Source: Methanosarcinales archaeon (GTDB lineage: Archaea; Halobacteriota; Syntropharchaeia; Alkanophagales; Methanospirareceae). Taken from it: 16,643 nucleotides of DNA. Where the stretch lies: contig JAODGR010000082.1 in the NCBI GenBank assembly GCA_025464275.1, positions 1-16,643 of the forward strand. The letters are read 5' to 3'. How positions within the stretch are numbered: position 1 is the stretch's first letter; each line of letters starts with the position of its first letter. The notes beneath the pieces were generated by a model, which made no database searches, had not been told where the DNA came from, and saw nothing but the letters and a program-made list of their open reading frames with translations. The translations under genes and the position numbers were made by a program. Positions 7,438-15,459 of this stretch are shown here, piece by piece.

Positions 7438-8027
7438 CTTCTCCTACCGCTATCAGTTACTATCTTCATCACCTCTTCTATCTCCTGCACTCTGCTCAGC
7501 ACAGTGATGCCATGCATCCGCCTCAGCACGTTCACATTTGCCACGTCTTCCTTCCGTATCCTTAACTTGAGGCTGCGTCCATCCGGCAATTTAGTTACTA
7601 TCTCACCCTCCTTCTGGTCCACGGGGAAGATGTATACGGGCACATTCACCTTCATCGCCTGTGCTGCGGCATTGGTAACGAGGGTATCGGCGATGCAGTG
7701 TGCGATTTTGGCTACCGTGTTGGCAGTGGCGGGGGCAATCAGTAGGAAATCGTACCTGCCCAGCTGGATTCGCCCGGCTAAGAATGGTGCATTTGGTCCC
7801 TTCTCCACACTCACCCGTGGGAAACTCTCTTTTACCTCCTCAAATAGCTTGTAGAACTTCAATACCGTTGCACCCTCCCTGGAGATGTAGACATGTACTA
7901 CGGGGTTATACTTCACGGTGAGTTCCTTCATGAAATCCACGCATTCCTCCATCCGGTCACCAGAACCCGTGATGCACCAGGCGATCATGGTACCGGTATG
8001 CTCATTATTCTTCTCCTTCGCTCGCAT
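7434..8027 (-). CDS. afpA: Archaeoflavoprotein AfpA-like FMN protein
   Basis: This 197-residue protein belongs to the flavoprotein (HFCD/UbiX-like) fold. ITGSGD (19-24) forms the N-terminal nucleotide-binding loop, and APATANTVAKIA followed by IADTLVTNA (98-120) is the classic flavin-binding signature. Length and motifs best fit archaeoflavoprotein AfpA of Archaeoglobus, an FMN protein that accepts electrons from ferredoxin. The related archaeal dihydromethanopterin reductase (DmrB-type) is the main alternative. The start is set by GGAGTGAT, about 9 nt upstream of the ATG and inside the end of rad50. M14 (MIAWCITGSG) would be closer to the usual family start but has no ribosome site. The gene lies 6 nt after rad50 and overlaps the protease gene. 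Confidence 0.8.
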   Translation of the reverse strand: MRAKEKNNEHTGTMIAWCITGSGDRMEECVDFMKELTVKYNPVVHVYISREGATVLKFYKLFEEVKESFPRVSVEKGPNAPFLAGRIQLGRYDFLLIAPATANTVAKIAHCIADTLVTNAAAQAMKVNVPVYIFPVDQKEGEIVTKLPDGRSLKLRIRKEDVANVNVLRRMHGITVLSRVQEIEEVMKIVTDSGRRR

Positions 8028-8033
8028 CTCACA

Positions 8034-10793
8034 TCACTCCATCCTCACCCAGCTCACTCCATTCTCATCCTCACTCACCCTCAGCACATACTCCATATAA
8101 TCCTTCACATCCTCTATATGTGTGATGAGGAGAATCTGCCTGAACTTCTTCGATAGCTCGTTCAGTGCGGTTATAATATTCCTCTTCCGGAAGATATCCT
8201 GAGAGCCGAAGATCTCGTCGAGGATGATGAAATGGGTTTGCACCGCGCTCCTCTCTGATACGACCTCGGAGATTGCCAGTCGGAGGCACAGGTTCGCCAG
8301 GTCCTCCTCACCACCGGAGAATCTGTTCAGCTCATACGCTGTACCCTCCTCATAGATGAAGACGTCGTAATTCTCATCCAGTTCGAGCTTGCTGTACTTA
8401 CCATCAGTCAGCCGCCGGAGGAGCTCGGAAGCGTAATCCGCAAGCATTGGACGGATCATACCCACCATGTAGACCTTGAAGTCGTTCATTATCTTCTCCA
8501 GCAGATTTAAGTATAATATATCCTCCTCTTCCTCTTCTTTCTCCCTGATTAGCCGCTCCTGCTCCTCTATATCGGCTTGTACACGCTCATGCTCCCTGCA
8601 CAGGCTCTCAAACTCGTGCTTCTTACCCATGAGTGCCAGCTTCACCGCGTTCAAACTCTCACTCTCGCGTTCATACCTCGCTTTCAACTCCACATACGCC
8701 ATTTTATCAAATGCCAGTGCCTCTATCTGCTTCTGCAACGCGGCTATCTCACTGCCTATCTTGCGCTCCTCATCACTCAGCTCCCTGATGATGGTTCTCA
8801 CCTCATCTATTCTCCTTATCTCCGCTTTTAAGCCGATTATCTCACGATATACACGCTCAAGCTCGTTTAATTGCCCTATAACAGCACTGTATTCCTTCTC
8901 ATCGAACTCTACATCAGCAACAGGCTTCAAATCGCTCCTCAACTGCTCCAGCTCTCTCCGCCACCGTATCAGCTCACGCTTCTCTCCTGCTATTCTCACT
9001 TCCAGTTCCTTCTTGGCTCTAACAAGCTTATCAAGCTCGTTTATCTTCGCTGTTACCTCCTTATAATGCTTATCATCGAATTTAACATCTTCTAATGGCT
9101 TCAAATCGTTTAAAAGTCTCCTCAATTCATCACGCCAGGCATTCAATTCCCGCTCTTCCTGCTCTATCTTCGTATCCAGTTCCCTCCGCCGGTTCACACA
9201 CTTCTCCAGTTCGTTTAATTGCTTCTTAAGTACCTCTTCAGCCTTCTTCTTCGCTTCCAGCTCCTGTTTCCTGCTCTTGTACTCTCTGAACACTGTATAT
9301 AGCTTCTGCTTCATACTGCTCAGCTCTTCATTCTGTTTCCTCATCAATACCCCGTAATGCGTGCCCAATTGACGCTCACACATCGGGCACACACCCTCAG
9401 GACCCAGTGCTCTTATCTGCTCTATCTTCTCCTTACTCGCCTCCATATCACGTTTGATCTGTAAGGTCATCGTTTTATAAACGCCAATTTCAGAGTGCAG
9501 ACGCTCTTCTGCTCGCCTCAGCTCCTCTATTCTCTCTCTCACCTCGGTCAGTCGTGCTTCATCAGCTTCAAACCTGCGCCTCTCATTCTTCAGACGCAGA
9601 ATCTCCTCCTCTCTATTCTTTATCTCCTGCAATGCACGCTCTTTACCCCTCATCAGCTCCTCTTTATGCCGGTAGCGCTCCCTTAGCTCCTCCAGCTCCT
9701 CTCTGATACGCACCTGTGCATCGAGTGATTCCTCGACACCTTTAAAAGCAGCTGTTCGGGCATTCAAATCCTTTATCAGAGCGGTTCGCTGATTTATCTC
9801 CTGTATCGTCCTCTCCTGCCGCCTGAGCAGCTCCATCTTATGCCGGTAGCGCTCCCTTAGCTCCTCCAGCTCCTCTTTACGCGCTTTACACTCAAAATAG
9901 CGGTTCTCATCTGCCTGGATAGCAAAAAGCCGCTTCTGTTTTACGAGCAATGCAGCAAGTTCATTCTCCTTCTCCTCTCTCCTCTTTCGCGTGTTCTCCA
10001 GGTCGCTTCTCAGCGCGCCAAGCGTATTGCTCAGCTCCACATATCTATCATATCTCCTCGTTGCGAGTTCCAGCTCCTGCTTCGTAGCCTGTACCACACG
10101 CTCTTTCGCTTCTTTCTCCGCTTCTATCTCGCTTATATGCAGTGAAATAGCCTCTTTACTCTTATCCAGCTCTGCCATCCTCGCTCTGAGCACGTCTATC
10201 TTCTTCCTGCCTTCTTTATCCACAATTGCAGCCTTTATACCTTCTATCTTCTTCTCCTTCCCCCGCCTGTCCTCCCTTATCGCGTGGATGCTACCCTCTA
10301 TACGCTCTATGCCAAGCATACGCAACATGAGCTTCTTCCGCTCACCAGCCTTCATACTGGATAGCGCATTCAATTCCTTCTGCCTGGCGAAGACGGAAGT
10401 GAAGAATGACTGGTGGTCCATCCCTATTCGCTCCACCAGTACCGCTGTAACCTCCTCTGCATTGCTGGTAATCCGTTTTCCATTGATGAAGAGTTCAGCC
10501 CTTGGCACCAGGTTCTTGCCTGACATCTCTCTCACCACCCGGTAGGTATCACCCTCCAGCTCGAACTCCAGTCCTGCGTGACATACCTCATGCTGTGATG
10601 CTCCTCTGCGTTTTATCAGCTCTTTGGTTGTTCGTGCCGCGTGATGCCCGAAAAGAGCCCAGCCTATCGCCTCCACCAGTGTCGTCTTCCCTACACCGTT
10701 CAATCCTATGATGCCTATCACGCCGTCAGGGAATTCTATACTTGCATTCTTGTATTTCCGATAATTCCGGAGTGTGAGCATCTTCAGCAGCAT
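8034..10793 (-). CDS. rad50: Rad50 / SbcC-type SMC-like DNA repair ATPase
   Basis: This 919-residue protein has the full Rad50 layout. Walker A is GLNGVGKTT (30-38), followed by a Q-loop region and a long ascending coiled coil. The zinc hook CPMC is at 469-472, then comes a descending coil, the ABC signature FSGGE (S826) and Walker B FIILDE (D859, E860). With Mre11 it tethers and processes DNA ends at double-strand breaks. No mre11, herA or nurA gene is next to it, unlike the common archaeal arrangement. Both coiled-coil arms contain 58-residue internal duplications, one with a 39-nt perfect DNA repeat. It heads a minus-strand unit with the flavoprotein and protease, divergent from the plus-strand synthase gene. 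The start ATG at 10793 could also be M5. GAGG lies upstream. Confidence 0.95.
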   Translation of the reverse strand: MLLKMLTLRNYRKYKNASIEFPDGVIGIIGLNGVGKTTLVEAIGWALFGHHAARTTKELIKRRGASQHEVCHAGLEFELEGDTYRVVREMSGKNLVPRAELFINGKRITSNAEEVTAVLVERIGMDHQSFFTSVFARQKELNALSSMKAGERKKLMLRMLGIERIEGSIHAIREDRRGKEKKIEGIKAAIVDKEGRKKIDVLRARMAELDKSKEAISLHISEIEAEKEAKERVVQATKQELELATRRYDRYVELSNTLGALRSDLENTRKRREEKENELAALLVKQKRLFAIQADENRYFECKARKEELEELRERYRHKMELLRRQERTIQEINQRTALIKDLNARTAAFKGVEESLDAQVRIREELEELRERYRHKEELMRGKERALQEIKNREEEILRLKNERRRFEADEARLTEVRERIEELRRAEERLHSEIGVYKTMTLQIKRDMEASKEKIEQIRALGPEGVCPMCERQLGTHYGVLMRKQNEELSSMKQKLYTVFREYKSRKQELEAKKKAEEVLKKQLNELEKCVNRRRELDTKIEQEERELNAWRDELRRLLNDLKPLEDVKFDDKHYKEVTAKINELDKLVRAKKELEVRIAGEKRELIRWRRELEQLRSDLKPVADVEFDEKEYSAVIGQLNELERVYREIIGLKAEIRRIDEVRTIIRELSDEERKIGSEIAALQKQIEALAFDKMAYVELKARYERESESLNAVKLALMGKKHEFESLCREHERVQADIEEQERLIREKEEEEEDILYLNLLEKIMNDFKVYMVGMIRPMLADYASELLRRLTDGKYSKLELDENYDVFIYEEGTAYELNRFSGGEEDLANLCLRLAISEVVSERSAVQTHFIILDEIFGSQDIFRKRNIITALNELSKKFRQILLITHIEDVKDYMEYVLRVSEDENGVSWVRME
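9664..9702 (-). repeat. 39-nt direct repeat in rad50, copy 2
   Basis: This stretch is identical base for base to 9838-9876, with the same orientation and reading frame, 174 nt (58 codons) apart. It encodes ELEELRERYRHK within the ascending coiled coil, about residues 365-377. Confidence 0.95.
9838..9876 (-). repeat. 39-nt direct repeat in rad50, copy 1
   Basis: Partner of 9664-9702. It encodes the same ELEELRERYRHK motif at about residues 307-319 of Rad50. Perfect identity across synonymous positions points to recent duplication or gene conversion. Confidence 0.95.
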
Positions 10794-10890
10794 CCAGCAT
10801 CTATCCTCTTATCCCTTCCCCTGCTCTGTTCTGTCCCTCTCTCTTTTTCTTTTTATTTATCTCAAGACTTAATTTAGATTTGTTATCGCC
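10794..10890. promoter_or_regulatory. Divergent promoter region between rad50 and the citramalate/isopropylmalate synthase gene
   Basis: The 97-nt gap is A/T-rich in its right half. On the plus strand TTTTATTTAT (10851-10860) is a plausible TATA box. Placed about 25 nt before transcription start, it gives a leader of only about 10 nt for the synthase gene. That fits the absence of a Shine-Dalgarno before its ATG. The same box read on the minus strand (ATAAATAAAA) could serve rad50 with a leader of about 35 nt. A pyrimidine-rich stretch covers 10801-10850. Confidence 0.45.
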
Positions 10891-12402
10891 ATGGCTGGAA
10901 AAGGGATAGAGGTTGAGTTGAAGCCGGAGAGGGTGAAGATACTGGATACCACGCTGCGCGATGGAGAGCAAACGCCGGGTGTATCATTAACACCGGAGCA
11001 GAAGCTGATGATTGCCCGGCAGCTTGACCTCCTGGGTGTGGATATCATCGAGGCTGGGACGCCTATTGTATCGGAAGGTGAGCGAAGAGCCATTAAATTA
11101 ATAACAGGAGAGGGTTTAAGAGCGGAAATAAGCTCCTTCGCTCGACTATTACGTAATGACATCGATGCTGCAATTGATTGCGATGTGGATACCGTGAATC
11201 TGGTCGCACCTGTCTCTGATGACCACATAAAGAAGAAGTTGAAGATAGACCGGGAGACGCTGAGAGCGAGGACGATGGAAGCTGCGGAATATGTGAAAGG
11301 GCACGGCTTGAAGGTGGAGATAAGCGCGGAAGATGCTTCAAGAGCAGATATGGCATTTCTAAAATCGCTATTTACCGAGCTATCAGGCGTAGTTGACCGG
11401 CTGTGTTTCTGTGATACTGTGGGCGTGCTGTACCCTGAGCGAACGAAGGAGATATTTGCTTCCCTCTCCGTGCTGGATACCACCCTCTCTGCTCACTGCC
11501 ATAATGACTTCGGATTGGCGACTGCAAACTCGATTGCTGCGGTACTCGCGGGTGCACAGGTCGTACATGTCACGGTGAACGGTCTAGGCGAGCGCGCGGG
11601 CAATGCCTCTCTGGAAGAGGTGACCATCGCACTTGAACGGCTCTACGGCGTGAAGAGCGGGATAGTGAAGGAGAAGCTGTATGAGACCTCGCGATTGGTA
11701 CGCAACCTGACAAAGATGCCCGTTGCACCAAATAAACCGCTCATGGGTGACAATGTCTTCACCCATGAATCAGGGATGCATATCCACGGGACACTGGCAG
11801 ATACCAGTTTATACGAGCCCATGGACCCGGGTCTGATAGGCAGGAAGAGGCGGTTCGCATTTGGTAAGCATACAGGCAAGGCGGCGGTGAAGATGGCACT
11901 CGAGGAGATGGGCGTCACGGCTGACGACACACAGCTGATGACCATTCTATCGAAGGTGAAAGAGCTCGGCGATAAGGGTAAATTGGTCACCGATTCGGAC
12001 TTCCAGGCGATTGTGGATGATGTACTGCATATAGAGCGAAGGGAGCGGATAAAACTCCTCGACCTATCGGTCGTATCAGGCAAGAATGTATACCCCACAG
12101 CGTCTATAAGATTGGAGATAGACGGAGAGGATGTGGTGGAGGCGGGAGTGGGTGTGGGACCGGTGGATGCCGCGATAAATGCACTCCGGAAGGCGATGAG
12201 AGGTTCAGAGATGAATGACCTCCGGCTTGAGGAGTACCATGTGGATGCCATCACGGGTGGTACGGATGCACTGGTGAATGTAGTGGTGAAGATGAGCAGG
12301 GGAGACAGGGTGATAACGGCGAGTGGTGTGAGTGAGGATATAGTGCTGGCGTCAATGCATGCCATGATAAACGGCGTCAACCGGTTATATAACAAGGAGT
12401 AA
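10891..12402 (+). CDS. cimA: Citramalate synthase / 2-isopropylmalate synthase family enzyme with LeuA regulatory domain
   Basis: This 503-residue enzyme condenses acetyl-CoA with a 2-oxoacid. The catalytic barrel shows [12 protein letters not shown] (19-30), HCHNDFG (202-208), GERAGNA (233-239) and HESGMHIHG (292-300). These supply the metal ligands and catalytic residues of the DRE-TIM family. A C-terminal LeuA allosteric domain (about 385-500, ending in [12 protein letters not shown]) marks it as a feedback-regulated CimA or LeuA. AksA-type homocitrate synthases lack this domain. EAG..I.S.GER..IKLI and LV.P.S..H.K are closer, from memory, to archaeal (R)-citramalate synthase (isoleucine pathway via pyruvate) than to LeuA, so I favour CimA. 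LeuA remains possible. It starts without a Shine-Dalgarno and may be nearly leaderless. The gene is divergent from rad50. Confidence 0.85.
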   Translation: MAGKGIEVELKPERVKILDTTLRDGEQTPGVSLTPEQKLMIARQLDLLGVDIIEAGTPIVSEGERRAIKLITGEGLRAEISSFARLLRNDIDAAIDCDVDTVNLVAPVSDDHIKKKLKIDRETLRARTMEAAEYVKGHGLKVEISAEDASRADMAFLKSLFTELSGVVDRLCFCDTVGVLYPERTKEIFASLSVLDTTLSAHCHNDFGLATANSIAAVLAGAQVVHVTVNGLGERAGNASLEEVTIALERLYGVKSGIVKEKLYETSRLVRNLTKMPVAPNKPLMGDNVFTHESGMHIHGTLADTSLYEPMDPGLIGRKRRFAFGKHTGKAAVKMALEEMGVTADDTQLMTILSKVKELGDKGKLVTDSDFQAIVDDVLHIERRERIKLLDLSVVSGKNVYPTASIRLEIDGEDVVEAGVGVGPVDAAINALRKAMRGSEMNDLRLEEYHVDAITGGTDALVNVVVKMSRGDRVITASGVSEDIVLASMHAMINGVNRLYNKE

Positions 12403-12460
12403 GGGAACGGTAAGGGAAGGGTAAGGTTAAGGGAGTAAGGTTAAGGGTAAGGGAGGGAAT
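12403..12460 (+). repeat. G-rich intergenic repeat of GGTAAGG/GGTTAAGGG units
   Basis: Between the synthase stop and RNase Z lies a run of related units (ggtaaggg, ggttaaggg, gtaaggttaa). The last four GGG runs are separated by 11, 3 and 1 nt, so a G-quadruplex could form on the plus strand or in the mRNA. The decamer GTAAGGTTAA occurs at 12421 and 12435, and again at 16345. The final GGGAGGG might also serve as a distant ribosome site for RNase Z. Confidence 0.7.
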
Positions 12461-12471
12461 ATGAGAAAGAG

Positions 12472-13440
12472 ATGATGCTCAGGATAACTTTTCTGGGTAC
12501 AGGAGGTTCAACACCCACACCAAACAGGAATCCATCGGCAATAGCAGTGAACAGGGAAGGTGAATTGATGCTCTTCGATTGTGGCGAGGGTACACAGCGG
12601 CAGATGATGCGGGCAAAGACAGGTATGACCGTGAGTTCCATCTTCATCACCCATTTCCACGCGGATCACGTGCTCGGTATCCCCGGTCTATTGCAGACGA
12701 TGGCATTACAGGGCAGAAAAGAGCCCCTGAAGATATATGGACCGAGGTACGTGGACAGGTTCCTCTATCACCTCCTCTCTCTCGGCTATGCAGGCAAGGG
12801 ATTTGAGGTGAAGGCGATAGAATTGAAGCCCGGTGATGAGGTCGTGAAAGAGAAATACAGGATTAAAGCGATTAAAACGGTGCACAATGTCGAGAGCATA
12901 GGCTACGTGCTGGAAGAGGATATGAGACCCGGGAAATTCAATCGTGAGAGGGCAATAGAACTCGGTATCAAGCCAGGACCTCTATTCTCCAGATTACAAT
13001 CAGGGCACACCGTCACCGTTAACGGGCGCGAGATACGACCTGAGGAGGTTCTGGGACCACCGAGACCGGGGAGGAAGATCGTGTATACCGGTGATACAAG
13101 ACCGTGCGAGAGTGTGGTGGAAGCGAGTAGAGGGGCTGACCTGCTGATACACGATGGCTCCATGTCTGAGGAGGTGAAGCAATACGCGGTAGAGTACATG
13201 CATTCAACGGCGTTAGAAGCTGCGGAAGTGGCGAAGAAAGCGGGTGTAAGGAAGTTGATCCTCACTCATATCAGTGCACGCTACTCCGACCTCGGGAGTG
13301 CGAAGAAGCTGGAGGAAGAAGCGAGACGCGTATTCGAGAATGTGGAAGTTGCAAGGGAGTTGATGACGCTGGAAGTGAAATACAGGGATAAAATCACTCA
13401 GAATATAATACAAATACAGAATAAACAGAAACAGAAATAG
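12472..13440 (+). CDS. rnz: Ribonuclease Z (tRNA 3' endonuclease)
   Basis: This 322-residue metallo-beta-lactamase-fold nuclease removes the 3' trailer from tRNA precursors. The zinc motif HFHADH is at 61-66, with further ligands H138 (TVHN), D208 (YTGDTRP) and H266 (LTHISARY). The GP-containing arm that grips tRNA is visible at about 167-178 (KPGPLFSRLQSG). The start is ATG at 12472 or the adjacent ATG at 12475 (MMLRITFLGTGG). The second would also fit the family. The C-terminus past about residue 305 is a poorly conserved tail (QNIIQIQNKQKQK) encoded by a simple repeat that also creates the TAG stop. It lies 69 nt after the synthase gene and may share its transcript. Confidence 0.95.
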   Translation: MMLRITFLGTGGSTPTPNRNPSAIAVNREGELMLFDCGEGTQRQMMRAKTGMTVSSIFITHFHADHVLGIPGLLQTMALQGRKEPLKIYGPRYVDRFLYHLLSLGYAGKGFEVKAIELKPGDEVVKEKYRIKAIKTVHNVESIGYVLEEDMRPGKFNRERAIELGIKPGPLFSRLQSGHTVTVNGREIRPEEVLGPPRPGRKIVYTGDTRPCESVVEASRGADLLIHDGSMSEEVKQYAVEYMHSTALEAAEVAKKAGVRKLILTHISARYSDLGSAKKLEEEARRVFENVEVARELMTLEVKYRDKITQNIIQIQNKQKQK

Positions 13441-13454
13441 AAATAGAAATAAAG
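13408..13454 (+). repeat. 6-bp tandem repeat at the end of rnz, containing its stop codon
   Basis: After atacaa and atacag come acagaa, acagaa, atagaa, atagaa, ataaag in 6-nt register (13425-13454). In frame they read CAG AAA CAG AAA TAG AAA TAG AAA TAA. A single C-to-T change turns the Gln codon of the unit into the RNase Z stop, with two more stops behind it. Confidence 0.88.
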
Positions 13455-13485
13455 AGCTAAAAGAAGCCTGCATCTGCATGAGAAG

Positions 13486-14454
13486 ATGAGATTGCGATCC
13501 GACTGTATTGCCTGTCTGGTGGAGAGGACGAAATACGAATGCGATATGATTTTCAAGCACGATGACGAGAAGATAGGAGCAATGGAGGAGGTCCTCCTCT
13601 TTCTCCTTTCACATCTGAAGGAGGAGGGAAGAACACCTGCATTCTTCGGTACAGAGCGAGAGAGGATATTGAAGAGACGGAGTGGATTGATGGACCCTCA
13701 TGAGGCTGTGAAGAGGCGGAGTAACGAAGTGGCAAAAGAGCTGCTTCACGTCGCCATCCACTACTATGCATCACTTCATCATGATGGTGATAGCGGAGAT
13801 AGTGGAGGTGGTGGAGGTGGTGAGGACAGAGGGGATGGAGATGAGGCTCTCAGCGATATAGAAGCAGAAGCACTGGTGCGAATAGCTGCCGCTGCGAATT
13901 CCATGGAATACGGCGTGAAAGGTTATTCATACGACGATGCGGCATTTAAAGCGGATTTCGTGCGTATACTGAATGAGAAGTTGAACTGGGATAGGGATAG
14001 GGTTATAACCACGCTAAGGGAGCGAGATAGAATTCTGTATCTCACGGACAACGCGGGTGAGGTCTTCTTTGACGCGTTTGTGGTGATGAAACTGAGAGAG
14101 ATGGGCAAGGAGGTGGTGGTATCACCGAAGAGCGGTGCAGTGATAAATGATGCCACGGTGAATGACTGGAGGGAGGCGGCAGATTATCTCGCCCTACCTG
14201 TGGATGTGAGAATGGTGCCGAGCGGTGCAGCTATTGGAGTATCGCTGGAGGATGCAAATCCAGAATTCATTCGCATATTCAATGATGAGGATTATCTGGT
14301 GATAGCGAAGGGTATGGGCAATTACGAATCGATATCGGAGTTCGAGAGCGAGCTAAAGCAGCGTGTGCTATATATACTGAGGGCGAAGTGCATACCCGTA
14401 GCGGAGAGCATAGGAGTGAAGAGGGGCGAACTCGTGGCTAAAATATCAGGTTAG
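13486..14454 (+). CDS. DUF89 / AF1104-like metal-dependent phosphatase family protein
   Basis: The 322-residue protein matches archaeal DUF89 (COG1578, AF1104-like fold). It has an N-terminal DCIAC (C7, C10), the metal-binding DNAGE (188-192), INDAT (220-224) and KGMGNYE (275-281). The wider DUF89 family holds metal-dependent phosphatases proposed to remove damaged or unwanted phosphometabolites, often sugar phosphates. The archaeal substrate is unknown. A Gly/Ser/Asp/His insertion at about 98-119 between the N-terminal helical part and the core is low complexity and probably a disordered loop. The start MRLRSDCIACL fits the family. The Shine-Dalgarno is weak. The gene begins 45 nt after rnz and ends 3 nt from the convergent mtnA stop. 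Confidence 0.88.
   Translation: MRLRSDCIACLVERTKYECDMIFKHDDEKIGAMEEVLLFLLSHLKEEGRTPAFFGTERERILKRRSGLMDPHEAVKRRSNEVAKELLHVAIHYYASLHHDGDSGDSGGGGGGEDRGDGDEALSDIEAEALVRIAAAANSMEYGVKGYSYDDAAFKADFVRILNEKLNWDRDRVITTLRERDRILYLTDNAGEVFFDAFVVMKLREMGKEVVVSPKSGAVINDATVNDWREAADYLALPVDVRMVPSGAAIGVSLEDANPEFIRIFNDEDYLVIAKGMGNYESISEFESELKQRVLYILRAKCIPVAESIGVKRGELVAKISG
13784..13828 (+). repeat. Low-complexity insertion in the DUF89 gene
   Basis: Repeated ggtgat/agcgga/gatagt and ggaggtggt units encode GDSGDSGGGGGG. It is less regular than the other hexamer tracts but of the same character and in frame. Confidence 0.7.
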
Positions 14455-14457
14455 CAA

Positions 14458-15459
14458 TCAATCACAGCACAGCTCATGGTCATCTAAAGGAGGCTGAAGC
14501 ACACCCCTCTCCGTAATCACACCTGAGATTAACTGGAAGGGTGTGAAATCGAATGCAGGGTTGTACACTCTCACATCCCGCGGGGCTATCTGAACACCAC
14601 CACAGTATATCAGTTCATCTGGACTCCTCATCTCTATCTCCACATCCTTATAACTCCGTCTCAGGTCGAAAGAGGAGGTGGGAGCAGCCACATAGAACGG
14701 TATCCCGTGCTCCTTCGCCAATACCGCATGCATATACGTACCTATCTTGTTTATCACTCCCTCCCTGACCACCCTGTCTGCACCTACAAGCACCTTGTCC
14801 ACTCTACCCGCCTGCATCACCGCACCGCTCATACTATCTGTGATGAGCGTAACGGGTATCTCATCCTGCATCAGTTCCCAGGTGGTCAGCCGAGAGCCCT
14901 GATTAAGCGGTCTCGTCTCACAGGCTATCACCTCTATCCTCTTACCACGCATCATCGCCGTCCTTATCACACCAAGAGCAGTACCCCAGTCGACACATGC
15001 GAGTCTACCGGCATTGCAATGCGTGAGTACGACATCACCATCCTCCAGGAGCTCACTCCCGTATTCCCCTATCTTCCTGTTTTGTCTGATATCCTCCTCA
15101 ATCATCCGGGTTGCCTCATCGAGTGCGTATTTTCTCATCTCTTCCGCGTTCTTACCGCGTTTTGCCGCGCTAAAAGCCCTGTTAACGCCGTAAGATAGAT
15201 TAACAGCCGTTGGTCTCGCGTTCGCCAGTTGCATCACCGCATTCTCAATCGCAGATTCATCCGCGTTCTTACAAGCCAGTACGACACCAAGTGCACCAGC
15301 AACGCCAAGAGCGGGAGCACCTCGCACTTTCAATTCCCTTATCGCTTCTATTAGCTCCTCAACTCGCTCGCATACCACGATTCTGTACTCCTGTGGCAGT
15401 CGCGTCTGGTCTATCAGCCGTACTGCCTCACTCTCATCGTCCCATTCGATGGTCCTCGT
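14458..15459 (-). CDS. mtnA: MtnA-type methylthioribose-1-phosphate isomerase, probable ACG start
   Basis: The protein belongs to the MtnA/eIF2B-like isomerase family, which converts 5-methylthioribose-1-phosphate to the ribulose-1-phosphate form. It shows LKVRGAPALG, the catalytic Cys in THCNAG (C148) and the Asp in VGADR (D228), then NKIGTY and IPFYVAAPTSSFD. The first standard start codon in frame is GTG at 15378. The frame stays open further upstream and encodes RTIEWDDESEAV and LIDQTRLP, the conserved MtnA N-terminus. No ATG, GTG or TTG lies between there and the upstream stop at 15496-15498. ACG at 15459, 8 nt after GGAGGTG, stands where the family has its Met (MRTIEW) and gives 333 residues, a normal length. 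Ribose-1,5-bisphosphate isomerase is a less likely alternative. The gene is tail-to-tail with DUF89. Confidence 0.88.
   Translation of the reverse strand, partial: TRTIEWDDESEAVRLIDQTRLPQEYRIVVCERVEELIEAIRELKVRGAPALGVAGALGVVLACKNADESAIENAVMQLANARPTAVNLSYGVNRAFSAAKRGKNAEEMRKYALDEATRMIEEDIRQNRKIGEYGSELLEDGDVVLTHCNAGRLACVDWGTALGVIRTAMMRGKRIEVIACETRPLNQGSRLTTWELMQDEIPVTLITDSMSGAVMQAGRVDKVLVGADRVVREGVINKIGTYMHAVLAKEHGIPFYVAAPTSSFDLRRSYKDVEIEMRSPDELIYCGGVQIAPRDVRVYNPAFDFTPFQLISGVITERGVLQPPLDDHELCCD

Noticed and set aside
8476..10545. Ser-rich plus-strand open frames within rad50
   Set aside because: They are the complement of Glu/Lys/Arg-rich coiled-coil codons. Rad50 motifs are intact across the whole minus-strand frame.
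12403..12460. CRISPR array or integration-site repeat
   Set aside because: Units are under 12 nt, irregular and without spacers. No cas genes or integrase are present.
12461..12480. ATG at 12461 as the RNase Z start
   Set aside because: It is out of frame with the RNase Z coding sequence, and its own frame encodes nothing recognisable.
13438..13454. TAG codons in rnz read as pyrrolysine
   Set aside because: The TAGs fall in a low-complexity tail after the conserved domain, and a TAA follows within 15 nt, so read-through would add almost nothing. No PYLIS-like structure or pyl gene is seen.
14458..15378. GTG at 15378 as the mtnA start (306 residues)
   Set aside because: It would drop the conserved N-terminal RTIEW and LIDQTRLP segments, has no ribosome site and gives a protein shorter than the family. 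The upstream in-frame extension is clearly coding.
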